The notes under the pieces are model-generated. The model saw only the letters and a program-made list of their open reading frames with translations. It searched no databases and was not told the origin of the DNA. From Rhodospirillales bacterium (GTDB taxonomy: Bacteria > Pseudomonadota > Alphaproteobacteria > Rhodospirillales > Thalassospiraceae), in contig JAHQVT010000007.1 of the NCBI GenBank assembly GCA_019634165.1, positions 62,001-126,000 on the forward strand: a stretch of DNA of 64,000 bases. Direction: 5' to 3'. A program made the position numbers and the translations under genes. Of the stretch, positions 37,270 to 45,875 are shown in pieces (position 1 is the stretch's first letter; every line of letters begins with the position of its first letter).

Positions 37270-37406
37270 CTTTCCTTTGATCTATCCATTGGTCTGAGCC
37301 AACTAAACCGCCCGACATTCAACGCAACCGGCTTTAGGAAATTCCTTACCAACCACTGATATTGTTCGCTAATATCTATAAGAAACATCGCCTTGGGGAA
37401 GTCACC

Positions 37407-37793
37407 ATGCAGAAAATCAGCCTTGTCATCCTTGTGACCGGCATTGTTGCCGCAGGTATGTGGGGAATTGGCGACTATATGAGCCGCAAGGGCGAGGAAC
37501 ACGGCGATGTATCGCGCGGACAATCCATTGCCGAGCAAACCTGCCTAAAATGCCATACCAAATTTGCCGGCGATCCCCTGCCCGATCCGACTGTTACCAG
37601 TGCCCCGGCCCTTGCCAGTTTTGGTCAACGCTGGCCGCTTGAAAATCTTGAAGAAGCATTGGCCGAAGGCATCACGGTTTCGCATGACAATATGACCATG
37701 CCGGAATTCAGCTTTACCCCTGAAAGCATCGCTGATCTACTAAGCTATATGGAAACCTTGACCCGCGAGGCAGATGCCAAAAGCGGGCAGTAA
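37407..37793 (+). CDS. Class I cytochrome c-like protein
   Basis: 128 residues with an N-terminal hydrophobic segment (about 4-22) that is a signal or membrane anchor. One haem c site, CLKCH near residue 46, and a likely axial methionine in NMTMPEF near residue 95. Periplasmic electron carrier; partner unknown. Start at ATG 37407 with GGGGAAG just upstream; the frame to 37362 is not supported. Confidence 0.85.
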   Translation: MQKISLVILVTGIVAAGMWGIGDYMSRKGEEHGDVSRGQSIAEQTCLKCHTKFAGDPLPDPTVTSAPALASFGQRWPLENLEEALAEGITVSHDNMTMPEFSFTPESIADLLSYMETLTREADAKSGQ

Positions 37794-37919
37794 ACCGACT
37801 GATAGTCGGACTATCGCGCATATCTCTGGGTAAATATATTGCGCGGGACTTACACAACCCTAACAATCCGTAAGACAAGCGCCATATAAACCAAAGCAAT
37901 CTGTATTTTGGACGTTTAA

Positions 37920-38699
37920 ATGATCGCAGTTTACCGACTCTTTCTGATACTTGTAGCAATGATGTTCGCCCCGGCTGTGGTGGCGGCTCCGCAATCGCTG
38001 GTGATTGTAACAAACATCTACCCGCCCTATGTCACTGAAGACGTTGAAAACAGTTTTCTGCCTGCTTTGCTTACCGAAATCGGCACGGGAATGGGCGTTA
38101 CTTTTGAACTGAAAATTCTGCCATGGAAACGCTGCGAACAATCGGTTAACGATCTTGATGCCTGGGGCGCAATTCCTTACACAAGCAATGCTGAACGTGC
38201 CAAAATTTTCCTGTTTTCCGATCCGATCTATGTCGCTGATTCCCATTTTTTTGCCTATCGGCATCCGCGTGAAGATAACCGCGGCCCACAGCCTGAAAGC
38301 TATGATGCCCTGAGCGATCTGCAACAATGGCGGATTGGTGGTATTCAGGGATATTATTATCAACCACTTTTCGAACAAGCCGGTTTGAACATTGATTTTG
38401 CCCATTCTGAAAACCAGAATTTCCAACGATTACGGCTTGGCCGGATTGATCTTGTCCCCGCGGCAACCACGGTTGGCTGGCATTCGATCAAGGAACTATT
38501 CCCACCAGAAATCGTAGCCAACTTTTATACATTGCCAAAACCGTTGGTCGAAGACGCCGCTTTGCACCTGATGACGTCCAAGAACTATCCCGATAATCAG
38601 GCTCTTTTGGCCCGGTTCAACGCCGCACTGAATGAAGTGCAGAAAAACGGTACTTTCGCACAGTTGGTCGACCAATACGGACTTGTGATGCGGTATTAA
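37920..38699 (+). CDS. Family 3 periplasmic solute-binding protein
   Basis: 259 residues with a signal peptide about 1-23 (ending AVVAA). The mature part begins LVIVTNIYPPYVTEDVENS, the usual amino-acid-type SBP entry, and contains LPWKRCEQSVNDLDAWG and LRLGRIDLVPAATTVGW. No permease or ATPase gene is adjacent, so it may act as an orphan sensor/binding protein; such stand-alone members are common. Ligand unknown. Confidence 0.8.
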   Translation: MIAVYRLFLILVAMMFAPAVVAAPQSLVIVTNIYPPYVTEDVENSFLPALLTEIGTGMGVTFELKILPWKRCEQSVNDLDAWGAIPYTSNAERAKIFLFSDPIYVADSHFFAYRHPREDNRGPQPESYDALSDLQQWRIGGIQGYYYQPLFEQAGLNIDFAHSENQNFQRLRLGRIDLVPAATTVGWHSIKELFPPEIVANFYTLPKPLVEDAALHLMTSKNYPDNQALLARFNAALNEVQKNGTFAQLVDQYGLVMRY

Positions 38700-38804
38700 G
38701 ACCTCAACCAACAGGACAGCGGTCATGGCAGGGAACATCTGCTCCCCACCACCCCACAACGCAAAAACCACGAGCACCGCACAACCGCCCGCGACTGTTT
38801 TGCA

Positions 38805-39713
38805 CTATTCCAAACGCGAGAATGCGGCTTGCCAACCGGCTTTCGGTGTGATGCCAAAAATGTCTTCAAGCGTCTGGGAAATATCGCCCACCGATAAGGT
38901 ATGCTGTTCTTCTTCGCCCGTCACAAGCCGGATGGTCAGGCGATTATTCAGCAATGTAAAACGGGCAAACGGGGCCGAGCGGGCAACCATCAGAACCTTG
39001 CGAAAGCCGGTTTCAGGGTGGCTTGAAGCATACCAGTTCATCACCTCGTAATCGATGTCAGCAACCGGTGCGAAATCAACCTCATGAACGGCCTTCCACA
39101 CACCATCACGTTCAAGCTCGGTCAGGTAACTATGGGCACCCTTGGTCACGCGATAGGTATCATGCGGGGTGACCTGCGGGGTTGCCACATCAAGCAACAA
39201 TGGTGCCGTCGGCACACATCCGCCCAAGCCAACATCGGCAAGCCATGCCTCGCCATCAATCGTAACCCGGTTGGCCATATGGCAGCGCGGGCGCGGCATA
39301 TCGTTTGGGCCATAACCCCATAAAACCCGCCCGGCCAATCCTTCAACCTCAAAACCAAGGCTGCGCAACACCCGACGAAACAGCGAATTTTGTTCAAAAC
39401 AATAGCCACCCCGCCCATCAAAGATAAGCTTCTGGTCAATATCCTTGGCCATAAGGCTGATCGGTTTTTGGGTTAAAACGTCAATCGCCTCAAACGGGAT
39501 ATTGGCCGGATGCAAGGCATGCAGGGTTTGCAAAACCTCCAACGATGCTTCGCGCGGGCCGTCATACCCGATCCGGGTAAAATAGGCGTCCAGATCAACT
39601 TCCTGTTCCGGGCGGCGTACTGGCTGCGCCCAACTGGCATCAATACGGCTTTGCAATTTTTTCCCATCGGCAAAGGCGGGCATGGTCATGGCATTTGACA
39701 GGGGACTATTCAT
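38805..39713 (-). CDS. Arylamine N-acetyltransferase
   Basis: Transfers acetyl from acetyl-CoA to arylamines or hydrazines. Catalytic triad visible: Cys in RGGYCFEQN near residue 105, His in PRCHMANRV near 145, and Asp in WLADVGLGG near 160. 302 residues, slightly over the usual 270-280 because of an N-terminal extension. Start at ATG 39713 with GGAG 7 nt upstream rather than 39746. No functional partner nearby. Confidence 0.92.
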   Translation of the reverse strand: MNSPLSNAMTMPAFADGKKLQSRIDASWAQPVRRPEQEVDLDAYFTRIGYDGPREASLEVLQTLHALHPANIPFEAIDVLTQKPISLMAKDIDQKLIFDGRGGYCFEQNSLFRRVLRSLGFEVEGLAGRVLWGYGPNDMPRPRCHMANRVTIDGEAWLADVGLGGCVPTAPLLLDVATPQVTPHDTYRVTKGAHSYLTELERDGVWKAVHEVDFAPVADIDYEVMNWYASSHPETGFRKVLMVARSAPFARFTLLNNRLTIRLVTGEEEQHTLSVGDISQTLEDIFGITPKAGWQAAFSRLE

Positions 39714-40093
39714 CACAGGGCTCCATTTGCTGACGATGTTTCTCATCTCATGGAACAGGACGATAGAACCTCAACTTATGTTAGGGTCAAAAGGAATTTT
39801 CCATCAATTTTGCAATCGAATAATCTGCGACTTTTTACCGCCTTAACCACCCATATTGTTCTTATCCCCGCATATAGACGCCCCATCAAAGCAACAATCC
39901 ACCTTTTCGACGCATGATATATAGCTTTTGCACGACAGATCATCATGCGCTGTGATATTTGAATTATTAAATAGCGTAGAAACGATAGGTCGCCGATCAG
40001 CCGATCAACCGATCTGGCCGCACCAAATGAAACGTCGCTATATCGATCAATGACGGGCCCCAAATGGTCCGTTCCTGAACCAGGGAAGTTGCC
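39714..40093. other. Gene-free divergent promoter region
   Basis: 380 nt between the divergent acetyltransferase and D-amino acid aminotransferase genes. Locally AT-rich. The only long frame (39776-40315, minus) overlaps the start of the aminotransferase and looks like a shadow. No clear palindrome or RNA was seen. Confidence 0.6.
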
Positions 40094-40948
40094 ATGCGTA
40101 CTGTTTATGTGAACGGCCAGTTTCTGCCGGAAACCGAAGCCAAGATTTCGATCTTTGACCGATCCTTCCTGTTTGCCGACGGCGTGTATGAAGTCACCTC
40201 GGTTCTGGATGGCAAGCTGATTGATTTCATGGGCCATATGAAGCGTCTTGAACGCTCGCTTTCGGAACTCAAATTCGAATTCAAACCCGATATCAATCAG
40301 CTTCTTCAAGCACACCGCGAGTTGGTGAAGCTTAATGACATCACCGAAGGCCTGATTTACCTGCAGGTATCACGTGGATCGGCTGGTGATCGCGATTTTG
40401 CGATTTCCAAGCACACCCCGCCAACCATCGTGATGTTCACCCAGGCCAAATCGCTGATCAAATCGGCATTGGCCGAACGCGGTCAGAAAATTGTGACCTT
40501 CCCCGATATCCGCTGGCGCCGGTCTGACATCAAAACCGTGCAGCTTCTGTATGCGTCGCTTCTCAAAACCGAAGCCGCCACCAAAGGTGCCGATGATGCG
40601 TGGATGATCCTTGATGGTTTCATCACCGAAGGATCATCAAACAACGCCTATATCGTGACCAAGGATAACACCATCGTCACCCGCGAACTCTCGACCGACA
40701 TCCTGCACGGCATCACCCGTGCATCAGTTCTGAAATGTGCCGAGGAACTGCAGCTTAAAGTCGAAGAGCGCCAATTCACCCTTGAAGAAGCGCAGAATGC
40801 GAAAGAGGCCTTTTCGACCTCGGCCTCGGCCTTTGTCTGTCCGGTTGCGGAAATTGATGGCAAGAAAATCGGCGATGGCGTCCCCGGCCCGATCGCCAAG
40901 CGCCTGCGCGAAATCTATATCGAAGCCAACCGCGCCACCGCGATCTAA
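40094..40948 (+). CDS. dat: D-amino acid aminotransferase (class IV PLP enzyme)
   Basis: Interconverts D-alanine/D-glutamate and keto acids, used for cell wall precursors. 284 residues, the length of Bacillus D-AAT (about 283). Class IV marks: ISIFDRSFLFADGVYEV at the N-terminus, the PLP lysine in RRSDIKTVQLLYAS near residue 148, and the glutamate loop FITEGSSNNAYIV near 177, then HGITRASVL. A branched-chain or aminodeoxychorismate member is less likely given these motifs. Terminator follows. Confidence 0.88.
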   Translation: MRTVYVNGQFLPETEAKISIFDRSFLFADGVYEVTSVLDGKLIDFMGHMKRLERSLSELKFEFKPDINQLLQAHRELVKLNDITEGLIYLQVSRGSAGDRDFAISKHTPPTIVMFTQAKSLIKSALAERGQKIVTFPDIRWRRSDIKTVQLLYASLLKTEAATKGADDAWMILDGFITEGSSNNAYIVTKDNTIVTRELSTDILHGITRASVLKCAEELQLKVEERQFTLEEAQNAKEAFSTSASAFVCPVAEIDGKKIGDGVPGPIAKRLREIYIEANRATAI

Positions 40949-40978
40949 CATCTTTAAAGCCTTGCGTCCCAAAGCACA

Positions 40979-41010
40979 AAACGCCGTCCATGAATGTGGG
41001 CGGCGTTTTT
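40979..41010 (+). terminator. Intrinsic terminator after dat
   Basis: AACGCCG pairs with CGGCGTT plus an inner CC/GG pair, followed by TTTTTCTTT, 30 nt beyond the stop. Confidence 0.8.
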
Positions 41011-41095
41011 CTTTGCTGGCCTGAGACGCCCGTTTGACTTAAAGCTCGAAGGATAAATGCGCATGCCCCACAAATAAATATGCGCCAAAACGGGA

Positions 41096-41986
41096 ATGCC
41101 GCCATTGGAAAACGCCACGCATCCACGCAACCAGAACCTGACCGGCATCCTTTTCATGTGTGCCGGGGTCGCGTTGCTCTGTGCCAATGATGCGCTGGCC
41201 AAAGGCCTGATGGATCATTATTCGCCGATCCAGATCATTTTCATGCGCAATTCAATTGCCCTGCCCTTTGCAACCTTGCTGGCGCTCAAGATGGGCGGCA
41301 TTCATGCCCTGCGATCAAACCGGGTTGGTGTGCATTTCATGCGCACCGTCATCTGGATTACCGCCACCATCCTGTTCTTTACCAGCATCCATCTTATGGG
41401 CTTGGCCGAGGCCACCGCACTTGCCTTTGTCGCCCCGCTTTTCATCACCGCCATATCGGCACTCGTGATTGCCCCTGTTGGCTGGCGGCGTTGGATTGCA
41501 GTTGTGATTGGCTTTGTCGGGGTATTGGTGATTGTCCGCCCGGGTGCGGCAACCTTTGAACCGGTATCCCTGCTACCAATCGCCACCGCCTTTACCTATG
41601 CACTTTTGATGCTAAGCGCGCGTCTTCTCGATCCCCGCGAAAGCATGTGGACGCTTTTATTTTACCTCAGCCTGACCAGCGCGATCCTAAGCGGCTGTGT
41701 TGTTTGGTATTTCTGGACACCGATCCGGGTCGAAGATTTGGGATTGTTTGTTGCCATCGCCTTTGTCGGCACCGGCGGCATGACCATGATCACCCAAGCC
41801 TTCCGCCTGGCCGAGGCGCCCACAGTCGCCCCGTTTGACTATACTGCCCTTATTTGGGCCACAGGATTGGGATGGTATTTCTGGGGCGAGACGCCAGATG
41901 TATTGACCTTCGTCGGCGCAGCGATCATTACCGCCAGCGGGCTTTTTGTGATCTTCCGCGAAAGCAAGGTTGAAGCACAAAGCTGA
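41096..41986 (+). CDS. DMT-superfamily (EamA) transporter
   Basis: Inner-membrane exporter or permease with ten predicted helices in two EamA repeats of five. 296 residues, typical. First repeat begins NLTGILFMCAGVALLCANDALAKGLMDHYSPIQIIFMRN (split here: NLTGILFMCAG, NDALAKGL, IIFMRN); second includes TFTYALLMLSARLLD-like AFTYALLMLSAR and GTGGMTMITQAFRLAEA. Substrate unknown; family members export amino acids or metabolites. Confidence 0.85.
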   Translation: MPPLENATHPRNQNLTGILFMCAGVALLCANDALAKGLMDHYSPIQIIFMRNSIALPFATLLALKMGGIHALRSNRVGVHFMRTVIWITATILFFTSIHLMGLAEATALAFVAPLFITAISALVIAPVGWRRWIAVVIGFVGVLVIVRPGAATFEPVSLLPIATAFTYALLMLSARLLDPRESMWTLLFYLSLTSAILSGCVVWYFWTPIRVEDLGLFVAIAFVGTGGMTMITQAFRLAEAPTVAPFDYTALIWATGLGWYFWGETPDVLTFVGAAIITASGLFVIFRESKVEAQS

Positions 41987-42003
41987 TCAAGATCGGCCTA
42001 ACC

Positions 42004-42222
42004 CTAATCGCGCGGCTTCACACCATAACTGATCATGGCATCGGCCCGCATTGCGGTTTCATTGGCGTCCCGGTTAAACCGATAGCTTGGTGCAAGAACT
42101 TCCTTGGCCTTGGTCACACGCACATCAATCAAGGAGCCGACAGTAAAGGCATCCCCGGACATGGTCGCCAACCAGCACTAAACCGACCGGTTGGCATAAT
42201 CGCGTATTTCATCTGTGAGCAT
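42004..42222 (-). pseudogene. Remnant of a pyridoxamine 5'-phosphate oxidase-related flavoprotein gene
   Basis: Reading the minus strand from ATG 42222 (AAGG 4 nt upstream) gives MLTDEIRDYANRSV, then an in-frame TAG, then CWLATMSGDAF, and on in the same frame to a C-terminal stretch VRVTKAKEVLAPSYRFNR...MISYGVKPRD before TAG. The beginning and end match the family whose intact members run over 130 residues; the FMN-binding middle is missing, so there is a large internal deletion plus a nonsense codon. Its start overlaps the end of the DUF4238-like gene by 14 nt. Confidence 0.65.
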
Positions 42223-43099
42223 GGGGCCTTCTCTGCTCAAACAGTTTTTTCAACCACCTTTGATCATACCAACTTGTCCCGAAAACATATTGGTCACAAT
42301 TGGATACGCTACTAATGTTTGCCTTCCGAACCAGTTCACCCGGCGGTCGACTCATGAGTGAATGAAAAACGTGATCGGTTGGAGACAGCAACAACAGCTT
42401 ATCGGGGGAAAGAGGCAACGCCCAGAAGCTATTCTTCGCGCCAGAAACTCCATGTCTGATAAGCGGCCTATCTGACAAAACCAACTTTAATGAGCCAGAA
42501 AATTTCTTTATGCTCCAATAGCTGTTCATAGCAACAGGTAGCCCAATTGAATCTTCAGTAAGATACTCTACGACAGTTGAAACCGCTTCGTTCTCAATCG
42601 AACCAACAGTTTTTTCATAAAACTGGGTTGGAGATTCATCAGCTCCAAATCTGGCAAGTTCACTCTTAATTTCTACGTCGTCATCAAGTTGCTGTTTGAT
42701 ATCAGCAACACCACTAGTCCTAATTCGCGACAATACGTCTGGTCGCCTAGCTTCCAGTGACAGTAAGAATTTGACGAACTCTTCTTTTTGCTTTCGTGAG
42801 AACCCTTCAACACCATCTGACAGCAACTTCAAATGGGCGTTTGAACCAAGCCGGTCAATTTCTTCGAAATGTCCGCATTCCAAATGATCCGGCCCCTGTG
42901 GGTGATCGGGAAGCGTCAAAAGATCGCGCCCATAACAGTACCCAGATGGCCCCAAGTTAGACTTGAGTGTTACTTCTTCCTTATGAGAATTCCAAGAATA
43001 CGCCAACAAAACATCGTCGCCAGTTTCTTTTCTAACTGACCACTGCCGAAGTAAGAACTCCGGGACGTAGTGATGGTTTCTCCTATAACCTACCAGCAA
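42209..43099 (-). CDS. DUF4238-family protein
   Basis: 296 residues. Starts with the family hallmark NHHYVPEFLLRQWS within 20 residues and continues with mixed alpha/beta sequence; predicted cytoplasmic. Function of the family is unknown; it is often seen in variable or defence-rich regions. The start is TTG 43099 with GGGGGA 4 nt before, overlapping the end of the HAD gene by 10 nt. Base composition is visibly more AT-rich than both neighbours, which suggests recent acquisition between the HAD gene and the now broken flavoprotein gene. Confidence 0.75.
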   Translation of the reverse strand: MLVGYRRNHHYVPEFLLRQWSVRKETGDDVLLAYSWNSHKEEVTLKSNLGPSGYCYGRDLLTLPDHPQGPDHLECGHFEEIDRLGSNAHLKLLSDGVEGFSRKQKEEFVKFLLSLEARRPDVLSRIRTSGVADIKQQLDDDVEIKSELARFGADESPTQFYEKTVGSIENEAVSTVVEYLTEDSIGLPVAMNSYWSIKKFSGSLKLVLSDRPLIRHGVSGAKNSFWALPLSPDKLLLLSPTDHVFHSLMSRPPGELVRKANISSVSNCDQYVFGTSWYDQRWLKKLFEQRRPHAHR

Positions 43100-43971
43100 A
43101 AATCCCCCATCGCATAGGTAATGTGGCGACCGGTTGCTGCCAAAAGCGCATCAAGCTTCCCCTTGTCGGGCAGCGTGCCGCGCGGGGCATCGAGTTCGGC
43201 TGCGTGAATGCCGCCGGTGACAAGGGCAACATCCAATCCGGCATTGTTTGATCCGGCGATGTCGGTCGAAATGCTATCACCCACCACCAGCAATTTGGCA
43301 TCCGGGCCCTTATCAAACATCTGCAGGCAAAAATCATAGGCACTGGCCAATGGCTTGCCTTCCCAGCGGACATTGCCGCCAAGTTCTTCATAGCGTCCGG
43401 CAATCGCGCCGGCACAAATAATGCGCTTGCCACCGCGGATCACTTCGCGGTCCGGGTTCGGGCACAGAACCGGTAAATCACGGGCTTTAAGCGCATGTAG
43501 AAGGTCTTCGTATTTTGATACCGGATCAAAGTCTTCGTTCGGACCCGTGATCAGAACCCAGTCGGCATCTTCAACCGTTTTAACAATCTCGACATCCTGC
43601 TTCTCAAACATCGACATGTCGCGCACCGGCCCAACCATAAAAACCTTGCGCCCGAGTTTGGCGTACCACGGATCAGAACGTTTCACGAGTTGGGCATAGG
43701 CAATCTCGCCCGATGCGACGGCGGGGCCATACAGATCGCGCGCAATGCCCATATCTTCCATTCTTGCGGTCACCACCGATGATCGGCGCGGCGCGTTGGA
43801 TAACAATGCCACCGGAACACCGGCATTTTTCAACGCAGTCATTGCCGGGATCGAGTTGGGATACGGATCAACCCCATCATGCACCACGCCCCAAAGATCA
43901 AGGATTACGGCATCGTATTTACCGATTACTTCAGAAAGGCCATTGATCATTTTATAGGGGTTGGTCGGCAT
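43090..43971 (-). CDS. HAD superfamily class IIA sugar phosphatase-like hydrolase
   Basis: 293 residues. Motif I VILDLWGVVHDGVDPYPNS near residue 19, motif II ALLSNAPRR near 55, motif III/IV region GKPLASAYDFCLQMF and VVGDSISTDIAGSNNAGLDVALV. It is of the TIGR01459-like class IIA group with a capped Rossmann fold. Substrate unknown, probably a small phosphate ester. It overlaps the next gene downstream, suggesting coupling. Confidence 0.88.
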   Translation of the reverse strand: MPTNPYKMINGLSEVIGKYDAVILDLWGVVHDGVDPYPNSIPAMTALKNAGVPVALLSNAPRRSSVVTARMEDMGIARDLYGPAVASGEIAYAQLVKRSDPWYAKLGRKVFMVGPVRDMSMFEKQDVEIVKTVEDADWVLITGPNEDFDPVSKYEDLLHALKARDLPVLCPNPDREVIRGGKRIICAGAIAGRYEELGGNVRWEGKPLASAYDFCLQMFDKGPDAKLLVVGDSISTDIAGSNNAGLDVALVTGGIHAAELDAPRGTLPDKGKLDALLAATGRHITYAMGDFCW

Positions 43972-44020
43972 TCAGGTTTTCCAGTTCACTAAGCATAACG
44001 TGGTGTCCAATTGGCAGGAT

Positions 44021-44105
44021 GGATGCCGTCTTGCGCGGGCATGACGGTGACATTGGGTTGCGCGTTGAGTTTGGTACCGTCATCCCCGCGCAGGCGGGGA
44101 CCTCG
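44021..44105. repeat. Palindromic repeat pair (same family as 53.6-54.7 kb array)
   Basis: GGATGCCGTCTTGCGCGGGC followed by ATGACGG (44021-44047), and CCGTCATCCCCGCGCAGGCG followed by GGGACCTCG (44078-44105). The second is a hairpin CCCCGC/GCGGGG. It lies between the HAD phosphatase gene and the end of pyrD. Orientation of the two arms is inverted. Confidence 0.75.
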
Positions 44106-44115
44106 ACCCGCAAAC

Positions 44116-45246
44116 TCAGTTCTTTTTGGCGTCTTGCGCAGCCTTCGCCGCACGGGCTTCATCCACCGGAATACCCTTGCCCGAAATTTCCGGGAAGGCA
44201 GCACCGACCGCATCAGACACATTGGCAAAGCCATCTTTGCGCAGGCGTTTTTCAAGGTCTTCCTTGATGTCGGTGACAAGTTCCATGCCGTGATAGACCA
44301 GCGACGAATAAAGCTGCACCAGCGACGCCCCATTGAGGATCTTCTCATAGGCATCCTTGCCCGATGCAATCCCGCCAACCCCGATCAAGGGGATTTTGCC
44401 TTCGGTCAGGCGGTAAAAATCGGCCAGAACCTTGGTCGATGGTGCCATCAAAGGCGGGCCGGAAAGACCGCCCTTTTCATCCTGATCATAGCTATTCAAC
44501 CCAACCGGGCGATCAATCGTAGTGTTTGAAACAATCATGCCATCAAGTTTGACCTTCATCACCACCGCCGCAATGTCGGATTTGTCTTCATCGGTCAAAT
44601 CCGGTGCGACCTTAAGCAACACCGGCACACCTTTGGCATATGTATTGCGGGCCTTAAGAACAGCCTTAAGCAGCTTTTCCAATGGTGCGCGCCCCTGAAG
44701 TGCGCGAAGACCCGGCGTATTGGGCGAGGATACATTCACCACCAGATAATCGGCATACGGGCCAAGCGCCTCGACCCCTTTGGCGTAATCATCCGCCGCA
44801 TCTTCGGAATATTTGTTTTTGCCAAGATTGGCGCCCAAAACACCCCGACGTGCGCGTTTGCGCAGGCGTGCCGCCACCGCCTCCGCCCCGTCATTATTGA
44901 ACCCCATGCGGTTAATCACCGCGCGGTCGGAATAAAGCCGGAAAAGGCGGGGTTTGGGGTTGCCCGGCTGGGGCAGCGGGGTTACCGATCCGATTTCAAC
45001 AAAACCGAACCCGTGGGATAATGCCTGATTGGGGACTTCGCCGTTTTTATCAAACCCGGCGGCAAGCCCGACCGGATTGGCAAATTTGCGGCCGAAAACT
45101 TCGGTTTCCAAGCTTGGCGTCGCATCCGTCGCGTCATCATCGCGCGGCACCAGATTGTTTTTTAATACCCAGATGGCAAGACCATGTGCCGTCTCTGCAT
45201 CGATCCAGCGGACAATCGGTAAAACCAGTGACTTATACCACCCCAC
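44116..45246 (-). CDS. pyrD: Dihydroorotate dehydrogenase (quinone), class 2
   Basis: Membrane-associated flavoenzyme of de novo pyrimidine synthesis. 376 residues with the class 2 N-terminal helix (YKSLVLPIVRWIDAETAHGLAIW) for quinone access. Family marks: NPVGLAAGFDKNGE near residue 57, NRMGFNNDGA near 110, the catalytic serine in VVNVSSPNTPGLR near 172, and LIGVGGIASGKDAYEKI near 288. A 30-residue Ala/Lys-rich tail is longer than in E. coli. Palindromic repeats lie just past the stop. Confidence 0.96.
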   Translation of the reverse strand: MGWYKSLVLPIVRWIDAETAHGLAIWVLKNNLVPRDDDATDATPSLETEVFGRKFANPVGLAAGFDKNGEVPNQALSHGFGFVEIGSVTPLPQPGNPKPRLFRLYSDRAVINRMGFNNDGAEAVAARLRKRARRGVLGANLGKNKYSEDAADDYAKGVEALGPYADYLVVNVSSPNTPGLRALQGRAPLEKLLKAVLKARNTYAKGVPVLLKVAPDLTDEDKSDIAAVVMKVKLDGMIVSNTTIDRPVGLNSYDQDEKGGLSGPPLMAPSTKVLADFYRLTEGKIPLIGVGGIASGKDAYEKILNGASLVQLYSSLVYHGMELVTDIKEDLEKRLRKDGFANVSDAVGAAFPEISGKGIPVDEARAAKAAQDAKKN

Positions 45247-45335
45247 GCGACAGGCTCCTTATGCTTTTCAAACCTGTCCTTTTCTTACGCGGGTGGGCGG
45301 AGTTGAGCAAGGATCAATAGTGCAAAATACGTGAC

Positions 45336-45719
45336 TTAACCCGCCTCATCCATCCGTTCATCAAACGCTGCACGCGCGGCTTCGACTTCGGGCATCTTGT
45401 CCTTGGTCCAATAGTAAAGCGCTTTGAACGGCCCGATTAAGGTACGGCCCAAATCAGTGATTTCATATTCGACCGCAACAGGGGATGTCGCAATGACGCG
45501 CCGCTCGATGATCCCGTTGCGTTCAAGTTTGCGCAATGTCTGGGTCAGGGCTTTTTGCGTAATGCCCTCCAACCCGCGCTTAATGGCGTTAAACCGCAAT
45601 GGCCCATCAGCAAGCACAGCCAAAATCATCATCGACCATTTATCGGCAATCTGATCAAACAAGGACCGGCACGGGCAATCAGCCCGGAATTCCTTGATCG
45701 AACATTCTTTCATTTCCAT
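45336..45719 (-). CDS. HxlR-family transcriptional regulator
   Basis: 127-residue winged-helix regulator: CPCRSLFDQIADKWSMMILAVLADGPLRFNAIKRGLEGITQKALTQTLRKLERNGIIERRV is the family DNA-binding core (given from residue 15; see pieces CPCRSLFDQIADKW and LEGITQKALTQTLRKLE). Cysteines at about residues 6, 15 and 17 could sense electrophiles or oxidants, as in YodB/HypR relatives. Divergent from an Old Yellow Enzyme gene, a common regulator-target pair; control of that gene is inferred. Confidence 0.88.
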   Translation of the reverse strand: MEMKECSIKEFRADCPCRSLFDQIADKWSMMILAVLADGPLRFNAIKRGLEGITQKALTQTLRKLERNGIIERRVIATSPVAVEYEITDLGRTLIGPFKALYYWTKDKMPEVEAARAAFDERMDEAG

Positions 45720-45777
45720 GGTCGGTCCCTTTTGACGACTGTTTTCTCGTTCTCAACCTGCGATGTGCGGTTTCTTT

Positions 45778-45840
45778 AAGTATACCTAGTTTCATTCAGG
45801 TGCCTTATTGACACCAAGTATATATCATATATCTAGTCTC
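45778..45840. promoter_or_regulatory. Two related boxes in HxlR/OYE divergent promoter
   Basis: AAGTATACCTAGTTTC (45778-45793) and AAGTATATATCATATATC followed by TAGTCTC (from 45816) share AAGTATA at the start and CTAGT-TC at the end. The second includes an imperfect dyad TATATATCATATAT. They probably bind the HxlR regulator. Confidence 0.5.
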
Positions 45841-45875
45841 CAACATAGACTTTCATCAGATTCGGAGATTTCCTG

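Noticed and set aside
39776-40315. 179-residue minus-strand frame before dat
   Set aside because: It overlaps the dat coding region and has the low-complexity look of a reverse-complement shadow.
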